A stretch of 11,246 bases of DNA from JBHIDJ01 sp046760105 (GTDB lineage Bacteria; Pseudomonadota; Gammaproteobacteria; Acidiferrobacterales; SPGG2). Made by a program: the position numbers and the translations under genes. The notes beneath the pieces are model-generated. The model saw nothing but the letters and a program-made list of their open reading frames with translations. It searched no databases and had not been told where the DNA came from. The DNA lies in assembly GCA_046760105.1 (NCBI GenBank), contig JBHIDJ010000098.1, positions 1 to 11,246 of the forward strand. Direction: 5' to 3'. This document shows positions 1-6,648 of the stretch, one piece after another; position 1 is the stretch's first letter, and every line of letters starts with the position of its first letter.

Positions 1-1385
1 CGATCCAGAAAACGATCTCACCCGTGGACGGTAGCGTCTACGTGGAACGCCCTTACACCTCTGAACAGGCAATCGCCCGCTTGCTTAGCAGGGCCAGCGA
101 CGCACAAGCGCAGTGGAAACACGTACCGCTGTCGGAGCGCGCGACAGTGTGTGCGCGTTTCGTGGACGCATTCGTGGCTAAAACCGATGAGATTGCCCCG
201 GAGCTCAGCTGGCAGATGGGTCGTCCGGTCAGCGCGGCACCGAGCGAGGTGCGTGGCTTTGAGGAACGCGCCCGCTATATGATTGAGATCGCCGATCAGG
301 CCTTGGCAGATGTACAGGTCGGTCCGAAATCCGGTTTTACACGTTTCATCCGACGCGAACCTCTGGGGGTCGTCCTAACCATCGCTGCATGGAACTATCC
401 GTATCTGATCGCCGTGAACAGTGTCATTCCGGCGATCATGGCAGGCAACACAGTCGTACTTAAACATTCCTCGCAAACCCCACTTTGTGCCGAACGGTTT
501 GCCGAGGCCTTTAGCGAGGCCGGGCTACCGGATGGTGCGTTCCAGGTGTTGCATATGGACCACGCCGGCACCGAACGTGCCATACAAGATTCACACGTGA
601 ACTTTGTCGCCTTTACCGGTTCTGCACGCGGTGGTCACAGTATCCAGCACGCGGCCTCGTCACGTTTCATCGCTACTGGGTTGGAACTCGGTGGAAAGGA
701 CCCGGCGTATGTGCGCTCTGATGTAGACCTGGAACATGCAATCGAAAACACGGTCGACGGCGCCTTCTTTAATTCCGGCCAGTCCTGTTGCGCAATCGAG
801 CGCATTTACGTACACGAGAGAATCTACGACGCTTTCCTTGAGGGTTTCGTGGAACAAACCAAACAGTATCGGCTTGGCAATCCTCTTAATCCGGAGACCA
901 CACTCGGACCTTTGGTGCGCACCTCAGCGACCGACTTTGTGCGCAATCAGACCGAGGAAGCCATACGCGCGGGTGCGCGTGCACTGATCGATCCCCTCTT
1001 GTTTCCCGCCGATAGGCCTGGAACACCTTATCTCGCGCCACAGGTACTGGTCGATGTCGATCACAGCATGCGCCTGATGAGCGAGGAGAGTTTCGGGCCG
1101 GTTATCGGTATTATGAAAGTGCGTTCCGACGAAGAGGCGATCGAGCTAATGAATGACAGTCCCTATGGTCTTACTGCCTCGATCTGGACCCGTGATGAGG
1201 AAGCGGCGATTGCCATTGGCGATCGCGTTGATACCGGCACATGGTTTATGAATCGTTGTGATTATCTTGACCCCGCACTCGCCTGGGTTGGAATCAAGGA
1301 CTCGGGGCATGGCTGTACATTGTCTTCCGTAGGTTACGAACACCTTACGCGACCGAAGTCCTTCCACCTAAGAACGGGGACCTGA
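1..1385 (+). CDS. NAD(P)-dependent aldehyde dehydrogenase, 5'-truncated by window edge
   Basis: Oxidises an aldehyde to a carboxylic acid with NAD(P)+ in the cytoplasm; the natural substrate is unknown. The frame is open to the left edge: codons from base 3 read IQKTISP and run into VDGSVYVER, a typical N-terminus for this family. The GTG at 24 is therefore probably internal, and the true start lies a few codons outside the window. About 460 residues are present, close to a complete ALDH. Numbered from base 24, the oxyanion Asn is N124 in AAWNYPY, the general base is E221 in LELGGK, and the nucleophile is C255 in NSGQSCC. A second Cys follows directly. The stop is one base before the iron alcohol dehydrogenase start, so the two are probably co-translated and act on the same alcohol/aldehyde. 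Family certain, substrate unknown. Confidence 0.93.
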   Translation, partial: IQKTISPVDGSVYVERPYTSEQAIARLLSRASDAQAQWKHVPLSERATVCARFVDAFVAKTDEIAPELSWQMGRPVSAAPSEVRGFEERARYMIEIADQALADVQVGPKSGFTRFIRREPLGVVLTIAAWNYPYLIAVNSVIPAIMAGNTVVLKHSSQTPLCAERFAEAFSEAGLPDGAFQVLHMDHAGTERAIQDSHVNFVAFTGSARGGHSIQHAASSRFIATGLELGGKDPAYVRSDVDLEHAIENTVDGAFFNSGQSCCAIERIYVHERIYDAFLEGFVEQTKQYRLGNPLNPETTLGPLVRTSATDFVRNQTEEAIRAGARALIDPLLFPADRPGTPYLAPQVLVDVDHSMRLMSEESFGPVIGIMKVRSDEEAIELMNDSPYGLTASIWTRDEEAAIAIGDRVDTGTWFMNRCDYLDPALAWVGIKDSGHGCTLSSVGYEHLTRPKSFHLRTGT

Positions 1386-1386
1386 C

Positions 1387-2562
1387 ATGACCGACGCATC
1401 CGACCTAAAGGGCAACTGGAATTATCCGACCGCAGTTCGCTTTGGTGCGCAACGCATAGCGGAGCTACCAGAGGCGTGTCGCGAGCTCGGTATGACACGA
1501 CCGTTGTTGGTCACTGATCCCGGGCTGGCACAGCTCCCGATGGTGCAGCAAGCGATCTCGCGCAATGAAGCAGCGGGCATACCCACCGGCCTGTTCAGCG
1601 AGATCAAACCGAACCCAGTTGGGCAGAACGTCGAGGATGGTCTGACGCTCTATCGCGATGGAAATCACGATGGGGTGGTTGCCTTCGGGGGTGGTAGTGC
1701 ATTGGACGCCGGCAAGGTCATCGCGTTTGTGGCTGGTCAGACTAAACCGATGTGGAATTTCGAGGATATCGGCGATAACTGGAAAGCTGCCAATGCGGAA
1801 GGCATCGCCCCAATTGTCGCGGTGCCGACAACAGCTGGCACCGGCTCGGAGGTCGGCCGCGCCGCTGTCATCCTGCACGAGGCAAGCGCTACCAAGAAAG
1901 TTATCTTTCATCCGAAGATGCTACCGTCGATTGTTATCGCCGACCCCGAGCTCACGGTCGGCCTGCCGCCCCACATCACCGCTGCCACCGGCATGGATGC
2001 CTTAGCCCACTGCCTGGAGGCCTATTGCGCCCCGGGCTACCACCCGATGGCGGAGGGTATTGCGGTCGAGGGCCTGCGCCTGACCAAAGACTGGTTACCC
2101 GTGGCGGTGCGTGACGGTAACAACCTCAGCGCCCGTGCACACATGATGGCCGCGGCCAGCATGGGAGCAACGGCATTCCAGAAGGGATTGGGGGCGATCC
2201 ACGCACTGTCTCATCCGGTAGGCGCACTTTATGACACGCACCACGGTCTAACGAACGCGGTCGTTATGCCGTATGTGCTCGCCTTCAACCGCGAGGCCAT
2301 CGAACAAAAGCTGACCCGCCTCGCGGCGTGGCTCGCTCTACCAAATCCTTCCTTCCAGGCAGTGATGGACTGGGTCCTGCAGCTACGCGAGGAAATCAAG
2401 ATCCCGAACACGCTCAGGGATCTCGGCGTCAGCGATGAGCGCCTGGATGAGTTGTCTGAAATGGCAGCCATTGACCCGACGGCAGGCGGTAATCCAATAC
2501 CTATCGGTGTCCCCGAGCTTAAGTCCATGTTCGTATCGGCCATAGAAGGACGTTTAGACTAG
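1387..2562 (+). CDS. Iron-containing (group III) alcohol dehydrogenase
   Basis: Interconverts an alcohol and an aldehyde with NAD(P)(H) in the cytoplasm. At 391 residues it has the normal family length. The N-terminal nucleotide-binding half carries the GGGSALDAGK motif at residues 101-110 and the PTTAGTGSE motif further on. The all-helical C-terminal half supplies the divalent metal ligands. By motif and spacing against lactaldehyde reductase FucO (from memory), these are D204 and H208 in GMDALAHCLEAY, H272 in AIHALSHP, and H286 in YDTHHG. All four are present, so the enzyme looks active. The ATG lies one base after the upstream aldehyde dehydrogenase stop, and a GGGGA at 1376-1380 inside that gene's end can serve as ribosome binding site. 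The pair probably channels one aldehyde. Sulfoacetaldehyde, lactaldehyde or an amino-aldehyde are all possible; sequence alone does not decide. Confidence 0.95.
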   Translation: MTDASDLKGNWNYPTAVRFGAQRIAELPEACRELGMTRPLLVTDPGLAQLPMVQQAISRNEAAGIPTGLFSEIKPNPVGQNVEDGLTLYRDGNHDGVVAFGGGSALDAGKVIAFVAGQTKPMWNFEDIGDNWKAANAEGIAPIVAVPTTAGTGSEVGRAAVILHEASATKKVIFHPKMLPSIVIADPELTVGLPPHITAATGMDALAHCLEAYCAPGYHPMAEGIAVEGLRLTKDWLPVAVRDGNNLSARAHMMAAASMGATAFQKGLGAIHALSHPVGALYDTHHGLTNAVVMPYVLAFNREAIEQKLTRLAAWLALPNPSFQAVMDWVLQLREEIKIPNTLRDLGVSDERLDELSEMAAIDPTAGGNPIPIGVPELKSMFVSAIEGRLD

Positions 2563-2580
2563 AGCTAGGTATATAGCATT

Positions 2581-2587
2581 GGAGAAG
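2581..2587 (+). promoter_or_regulatory. Ribosome binding site of the TerB-like gene
   Basis: GGAGAAG lies 4 bases before ATG 2592 (GGAG itself is 7 bases away). A GTG directly before the ATG is in frame but is too close to the Shine-Dalgarno, so ATG 2592 is preferred. Confidence 0.55.
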
Positions 2588-2591
2588 AGTG

Positions 2592-3158
2592 ATGAGCGAT
2601 GAAATTCTGGGCGGACGCCGCAAAGCATTGGAGGACTCGTTTTTCGCCAAGCAAAATGAGAAGCTTCGTCGCGCGCTGCGTGAGCACGAGGGTGCGAAGG
2701 CGAGAAAAGAAGCGCTCTCTGCCGCGTCCGGCATTACCGACGACGCCGTGCTGGAGGAGTTAATCGGCCTCGACATCGGAGCCGAGACGGTGGCGGCGCT
2801 GGCGCTCGTGCCGTTGCTGGAAGTGGCGTGGGCGGACGGAAGCATCGACGACAAGGAGCGACGCGCCATTCTTTCTGCCGCCGAGGAAGCGGGACTCGAA
2901 AAACAAAGCGCGAGCTATCAGCTTCTGGAGGGTTGGCTCGCGGTACGACCACAACGCAAAGTAGTGGCAGCGTGGAAGGATTACGTTGCTTCGCTTTCAA
3001 GCACATTGAGTGCCGAAGCCAAAATAGCGCTAAAGCAAGATCTTCTAGGGCGTGCACGTCGAGTCGCCGAAGCGGCAGGTGGGTTTCTCGGGCTTGGCAA
3101 CAAGATTTCGAGCTCAGAGCAAGCCATCCTGGAAGAGCTGGAGCAGGCGTTTCCCTGA
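2592..3158 (+). CDS. TerB-like (tellurite resistance TerB-fold) helical protein
   Basis: A 188-residue cytoplasmic protein with no signal peptide or membrane segment. Residues ~9-45 are highly charged and helical (AKQNEKLRRALREHEG) and may form a coiled coil. Residues ~65-105 hold the TerB-type signature: a hydrophobic helix (AALALVPLLEVAWADG) running into the acidic loop DGSIDDKE and a second helix of EE/AA character. In TerB-fold proteins this acidic loop is linked to metal binding or to partner contacts. The C-terminus is Ala-rich, with a glycine patch (GGFLGLGNK) and a final amphipathic helix. It sits 29 bases after the alcohol dehydrogenase and is the only member of the cluster that is not an obvious enzyme. 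Function is unknown: tellurite resistance should not be assumed from the fold name. A stress or scaffold role is inference. Confidence 0.72.
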   Translation: MSDEILGGRRKALEDSFFAKQNEKLRRALREHEGAKARKEALSAASGITDDAVLEELIGLDIGAETVAALALVPLLEVAWADGSIDDKERRAILSAAEEAGLEKQSASYQLLEGWLAVRPQRKVVAAWKDYVASLSSTLSAEAKIALKQDLLGRARRVAEAAGGFLGLGNKISSSEQAILEELEQAFP

Positions 3159-3262
3159 GTCCTGCACTTGCGGGCTGGTTGCGTTAGGCCGAACTCATCA
3201 ATAACAGGTTTGTCTTAACGCATCTTCAAATCGTTCCTCACGCTTTGTTTGTAAGAAAACGA
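3159..3262 (+). other. Intergenic gap between TerB-like and PLP enzyme genes
   Basis: About 100 bases, more AT-rich than the genes on either side. I see no convincing promoter, terminator or RNA gene. An in-frame TTG at 3245 precedes the preferred ATG at 3263. This gap may carry a promoter for the downstream genes, but no -35/-10 pair stands out. Confidence 0.3.
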
Positions 3263-4276
3263 ATGGCAATTTCCTATCCTCCACGCGTTTCTCTTGCACA
3301 GCTGCCCACCCCACTGGAACCGTTGGACAGGCTGTCGAAGGAAATCGGTGGACCACGCCTGTGGATAAAGCGTGACGACCTGACAGGTTCCGGTCTCAGT
3401 GGCAACAAAGTTCGCAAGCTCGAGTTCTCCGCCGGCGAGGCACTCGCACAAGGGTGTGACACCTTGATAACCTGCGGCGGGCTGCAGTCGAATCACTGCC
3501 GCACGACAGCGATTGTCGGTGCGCGTCTCGGGCTTAAGGTGCATCTCTTGCTGCGTGGCCTACCGGAAGGCGTGCCTGACGGCAACCTGTTTCTCGACCA
3601 CCTGGTTGGGGGAAAGTTTTCGTTCTATCAACGAGAAGAGTACTACTCACGCCACGACGAGATTCTTGCAGAACTGCGCGAGAAGTACATAAGAGAAGGA
3701 CATAAGGCGTTCGTGATCCCGGCAGGTGCCAGCGATGAGATCGGCCTGTGGGGCTACGTCGCCGCCTGTGAGGAGTTGAGGAACGATTTCGAGCGGCTTG
3801 GCTTCGTGCCAGACTATATCGTCAGTGCGAACGGCTCCGGTGGGACGCTCGCTGGTCTCATCGCCGGAAACGCCGTATACGAACTCGGCACAACGATTTG
3901 CGGCATTAACGTAGCCGATGATAACGCGCAGTATTTCAGCTCGAAAATTCGGGCCGACCTGCGGCATTGGAAGAAACGGTATAGACAGGATCTCGATGTT
4001 GAAACACTAACGATTAATGTCATCGAGGAATACGTCGGAGCCGGCTATGGCAAGGCCAAGGCGCCTGTTTTTGAAACAATACGGCGTGTCGCCCGAACAG
4101 AAGGCATCATCCTCGATCCTGTGTATACCGGTAAAGCTTTCCACGGCATGCTTACGGAAATCGAACAAGGCCCATTGAAAAGAGCCAAAAATATTGTCTT
4201 CATTCACACTGGCGGTATTTTTGGTTTATTCGCTCAACGGGGAGAATTTCAGTTCGACAGTGCTGCAGTGACATAA
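3263..4276 (+). CDS. PLP-dependent D-cysteine desulfhydrase / ACC deaminase family enzyme
   Basis: A fold-type II PLP enzyme of the group that includes D-cysteine desulfhydrase, ACC deaminase and L-cysteate sulfo-lyase (CuyA). These enzymes break down a small amino acid to a 2-oxo acid and ammonia, some also releasing sulfide or sulfite. From ATG 3263 the protein is 337 residues, the family norm; a TTG at 3245 would add six residues. The PLP lysine is K49 in LSGNKVRKLEF. The S76-N77-H78 triplet in GGLQSNHCR matches the active-site loop. Y288 in LDPVYTGK and the phosphate-side T316-GG (IHTGG) are in place. SGNK and QSNHCR look closer to plant-type D-cysteine desulfhydrase than to E. coli DcyD (GGNK, QSNHVR), judged from memory. 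Substrate uncertain. Its 2-oxo acid product could feed the decarboxylase downstream, which is inference. Confidence 0.88.
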   Translation: MAISYPPRVSLAQLPTPLEPLDRLSKEIGGPRLWIKRDDLTGSGLSGNKVRKLEFSAGEALAQGCDTLITCGGLQSNHCRTTAIVGARLGLKVHLLLRGLPEGVPDGNLFLDHLVGGKFSFYQREEYYSRHDEILAELREKYIREGHKAFVIPAGASDEIGLWGYVAACEELRNDFERLGFVPDYIVSANGSGGTLAGLIAGNAVYELGTTICGINVADDNAQYFSSKIRADLRHWKKRYRQDLDVETLTINVIEEYVGAGYGKAKAPVFETIRRVARTEGIILDPVYTGKAFHGMLTEIEQGPLKRAKNIVFIHTGGIFGLFAQRGEFQFDSAAVT

Positions 4277-4293
4277 TCTTGTAGGAACCTCAC

Positions 4294-4317
4294 ATGTCCC
4301 GCGTGGAGTTTGCATGA
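4294..4317 (+). CDS. Possible 7-codon leader peptide coupled to the MDR gene
   Basis: ATG 4294 encodes MSRVEFA and stops at TGA 4315-4317, which overlaps the ATG of the next gene (4314-4316) in an ATGA junction. An AGGA at 4283-4286 lies 7 bases before this ATG, a good Shine-Dalgarno. The arrangement resembles a coupling mini-ORF, but an ORF this short can arise by chance, and the downstream gene has its own GGAG at 4305-4308. Confidence 0.2.
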   Translation: MSRVEFA

Positions 4318-5333
4318 AAATCGTTCAGTTCGTCTCGTTTGGCACACCGCACGAAGTCACCGACTGCCTCGAGGTTCCTGATGTCGGTTCACCGTTGGAC
4401 GATGAAGTCATTGTCGAAGTTGAGGCTTTTCCCATCAACCCAGTGGACTTGCTTACGATCAAAGGTCATTACGCCGTAAAACCGCTGCTGCCGGCCACGT
4501 TGGGCGCCGAGGGTGTAGGCCGTGTCACCGCCACTGGTACGAGCGTCAGCAACCTGGCCGTGGGCGACCGCGTAATCCTGCTCGGCCGTGATAACTGGGC
4601 GCAGCAGCGCAAAGTCAAAAGTCACCATGTGCTCAAGGTGCCAAAGGACGTGGATGTACTGCAACTTGCCATGTTGAAAGTGAACCCGGCTACGGCGTTA
4701 TTGATGCTTCGTGATTATATTCAGCTTGATCCGGGCGACTGGGTGATCCAGGATGCTGCTAACTCAGGCGTTGGGCACTATCTTATCCAACTGGCCAAAA
4801 CCGATTGCATTCGTACTGTAAACGTGGTGCGGCGTGAAACACTGATCGGGCCACTCAAGGCCGCTGGTGCGGATGTGGTCGTGGTCGACGGGGACGACCT
4901 ACCCAAGCACGTGAGGTCGGAAACCGACGATGCTCAGATCAAGCTCGGACTGGATGCGATCGCGGGTGACATTTGCATTCGTCTCGCGGACTGTCTTGCC
5001 GACGGCGCTACCCTCGTGAACTACGGTCTGTTGTCGGGTAAGGCTTGCATGCTGCGCCCTGACCAGACCGTGTTTCATGGGATTACGCTCACCGGCTTCT
5101 GGCTGGCTAAGGTCCTCCCCCAGATGTCGCATGAGGCGATTACAGCGCTATACGCAGACCTCGCCCAACGCATTGCCAGTGGCAACCTGCACGCCAACGT
5201 GGAAGCGACCTACCCGATCGAAGACATCAGCGCGGCGCTGGAACACGCCGCACGCACAGGCCGCAGCGGTAAGATCTTGGTCACGCCAAACGGCCCCCTC
5301 CCTTCCTCTCCCCCATCTCGGGGGAGGGGATAG
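4314..5333 (+). CDS. MDR-superfamily NADPH oxidoreductase, MECR/enoyl thioester reductase-like
   Basis: A zinc-free medium-chain reductase similar to mitochondrial 2-enoyl thioester reductase (MECR/Etr1), usually annotated as an alcohol dehydrogenase or quinone reductase. It has 339 residues. The N-terminal GroES-like domain carries INPVDLLTIKGHY (residues 41-53) and LGAEGVGRV; Y53 aligns by motif with the catalytic Tyr of MECR. There are no zinc-ligand Cys/His sites. The Rossmann half holds the NADPH site: AANSGVG (148-154) and NVVRRE (170-175), whose arginines favour NADPH. GGAG at 4305-4308 is 5 bases before the ATG. The family fold ends near GRSGKILVTPNG. The last 12 residues (328-339, Pro/Ser/Gly/Arg) are encoded by a GC-rich hairpin and look acquired. 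Substrate unknown; an enoyl ester, an enal or a quinone are possible. Confidence 0.87.
   Translation: MKIVQFVSFGTPHEVTDCLEVPDVGSPLDDEVIVEVEAFPINPVDLLTIKGHYAVKPLLPATLGAEGVGRVTATGTSVSNLAVGDRVILLGRDNWAQQRKVKSHHVLKVPKDVDVLQLAMLKVNPATALLMLRDYIQLDPGDWVIQDAANSGVGHYLIQLAKTDCIRTVNVVRRETLIGPLKAAGADVVVVDGDDLPKHVRSETDDAQIKLGLDAIAGDICIRLADCLADGATLVNYGLLSGKACMLRPDQTVFHGITLTGFWLAKVLPQMSHEAITALYADLAQRIASGNLHANVEATYPIEDISAALEHAARTGRSGKILVTPNGPLPSSPPSRGRG
5304..5330 (+). repeat. GC-rich hairpin overlapping the 3' end of the MDR gene
   Basis: Bases 5304-5314 pair with 5320-5330 around a 5-base loop, giving an 11-bp stem with one G-U pair; one strand is C-rich, the other G-rich. No T-run follows, so it is not a standard rho-independent terminator. 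It resembles the CCCTC.../GGGAG palindromic repeats scattered through many proteobacterial genomes. It may slow transcription or protect mRNA ends between the MDR and decarboxylase genes. Confidence 0.6.
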
Positions 5334-5377
5334 CACACGCAGCGATTGCGCGAGGAATTACGAGTGTCGTTAAGCCA

Positions 5378-5917
5378 GTGGTAACCAGCACACCCACACA
5401 ACAAACCGCAACCTGGCCAGATGAGATTTTCACTATTTTGAAAAGGGCCGGCATCCGTCAGGTTGTGTATGTCCCCGATGCTGGACACACACGCTTAATT
5501 GAACTGTGTCAGACCGACAACACTATCAAAGCCATTTCGTTGACGACGGAAGAGGAAGGCGTCGCCGTGTTGGCGGGTGCCTGGCTTGGTGGCGAGCGCG
5601 GGGTGCTGCTCATGCAGTCCAGCGGCGTTGGCAACTGCATTAATATGCTCGCGATGGTGCAGGAGTGTCGTTTTCCCTTGCTGGCGGTGGTCACCATGCG
5701 CGGCGAGTGGGGCGAGTTCAACCCTTGGCAGGTACCTATGGGACAAAGTACGAAGCGATTGCTAGAGCATGCCGGTGTGATCGTTCAGCACGTGGATGAG
5801 GCCGCAAGGCTTGCGGAAACCGTGAATGCAGCGGCGCACCTCGCATTCGATGCTTACCGCGCGGTGGCGGTATTAATTTCACAACGGATCATCGGCTTCA
5901 AGGACTGGACTAAATGA
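5378..5917 (+). CDS. Split TPP 2-oxo acid decarboxylase, PYR-domain (alpha, ComD-like) subunit
   Basis: The N-terminal thiamine diphosphate domain of a two-subunit decarboxylase, laid out like sulfopyruvate decarboxylase ComD and homologous to the first third of phosphonopyruvate decarboxylase. It has 179 residues. The domain starts at about residue 13 (WPDEIFTILKRAGI), followed by the substrate-side loop YVPDAGHTRLI (31-41). The cofactor-activating Glu is most likely E60 in TTEEEGVAVLAG. GVLLMQSSGVGN (76-87) and AVVTMRGEWGEFNPWQ (starting near residue 103) fit the family. GTG 5378 is the only standard start that keeps the whole domain. The closest AGGA (5353-5356) is 21 bases upstream, too far, so initiation may depend on coupling or be weak. 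Its stop overlaps the partner start by four bases (ATGA). The VPDAGH loop differs from the PDS motif I recall in phosphonopyruvate decarboxylases, so the substrate may differ. Confidence 0.87.
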   Translation: MVTSTPTQQTATWPDEIFTILKRAGIRQVVYVPDAGHTRLIELCQTDNTIKAISLTTEEEGVAVLAGAWLGGERGVLLMQSSGVGNCINMLAMVQECRFPLLAVVTMRGEWGEFNPWQVPMGQSTKRLLEHAGVIVQHVDEAARLAETVNAAAHLAFDAYRAVAVLISQRIIGFKDWTK

Positions 5918-6519
5918 GTGAGCCGAAAAAGATCACACTTGACCGCCGTGAGGTCGTCGCACGGATTCTCAAAGAACGTAACGATGCGCTGCTGGTTACC
6001 GGCCTGGGCAGCACCAGCTGGGACGCTGCGGCCGCCGGTGATCACCCTAACAATTTCTATCTCTGGGGGGCGATGGGTGGCGCGGCGATGGTTGGGCTCG
6101 GTCTTGCGCTCGCGCAGCCAAAGCGGCGCGTGCTTGTAATCACCGGTGACGGCGAGATGCTCATGGGGCTCGGTGGGCTCGCAACCATCGCCGTACAGAA
6201 AACGCAAAACTTGTCCATTGTGATGATAGACAACGAGGCGTATGGCGAAACCGGTATGCAGGCCACACATACGCACCATGGGGTAGACCTTGCAGGAATG
6301 GCGGTGGCAGCGGGTTTCCCGAAGAGCATCACTGTGTACAAAAATAACGAGCTCGAAGCCCTGATACCCATACTGTACCACCAGGCCGGCCCGGTGTTCG
6401 CCGCGATTAAGGTCACAGCAACCGAGGCGCCGACCGTACTACCGCCGCGCGATGGTCCCTATCTCAAAAACCGGTTTCGCCAATCTCTGTTGGGCAGCAA
6501 AGCTACCGAAGCCTGTTAA
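5914..6519 (+). CDS. Split TPP 2-oxo acid decarboxylase, PP-domain (beta, ComE-like) subunit
   Basis: The C-terminal thiamine diphosphate domain that completes the decarboxylase with the upstream subunit; the active site forms at the interface of the two chains. It has 201 residues, the usual size for ComE-type subunits. The Mg-diphosphate motif runs from G78-D79-G80 (ITGDGEMLMGLG) to N107 (IVMIDNEAYGETG), a spacing of about 29 residues as expected. LWGAMGGAAMVGLGLALA (residues 50-67) is the conserved segment before it, and THTHHGVDLAGMAVAAGF follows. The ATG overlaps the partner's TGA, so the subunits are probably made in equal amount. The predicted reaction turns a 2-oxo acid into an aldehyde and CO2. 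Sulfopyruvate and phosphonopyruvate are the known substrates of close families. Neither a sulfonate- nor a phosphonate-specific partner gene is certain in this window. Confidence 0.88.
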   Translation: MSEPKKITLDRREVVARILKERNDALLVTGLGSTSWDAAAAGDHPNNFYLWGAMGGAAMVGLGLALAQPKRRVLVITGDGEMLMGLGGLATIAVQKTQNLSIVMIDNEAYGETGMQATHTHHGVDLAGMAVAAGFPKSITVYKNNELEALIPILYHQAGPVFAAIKVTATEAPTVLPPRDGPYLKNRFRQSLLGSKATEAC

Positions 6520-6528
6520 GGTTACGAT

Positions 6529-6645
6529 ATGGCAATCTCTGCCGCGGAGCAAAACTACCGAATAGGCAGTATCATTAGAATCGGATCACAACACAATCGG
6601 CACCGCGAATACCAAAAACCAATAGAATCGCAGCTGAGAGGTTAA
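6529..6645 (+). CDS. Possible 38-residue small ORF
   Basis: ATG 6529 to TAA 6643 encodes a basic, hydrophilic peptide (begins MAISAAEQNYRIG, ends ESQLRG). An AAGG at 6518-6521, overlapping the stop of the decarboxylase gene, sits 7 bases upstream. The stop is three bases before the ATG of the surface protein gene. It fills almost the whole gap between two genes. I recognise no family. It may be chance; conservation would decide. Confidence 0.22.
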   Translation: MAISAAEQNYRIGSIIRIGSQHNRHREYQKPIESQLRG

Positions 6646-6648
6646 ACC

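Noticed and set aside
3159..3215. GTTAGGC near 3183 and TTAAC near 3215 recall integron attC core sites
   Set aside because: The inverse and core sites are in the wrong order, the AAC-side heptamer does not fit RYYYAAC, and no long palindrome connects them.
3263..6519. Direct cysteate route (CuyA feeding the sulfopyruvate decarboxylase)
   Set aside because: CuyA-type enzymes release pyruvate and sulfite, not sulfopyruvate, so the two would not act in series; the PLP enzyme motifs also differ from those I recall for CuyA.
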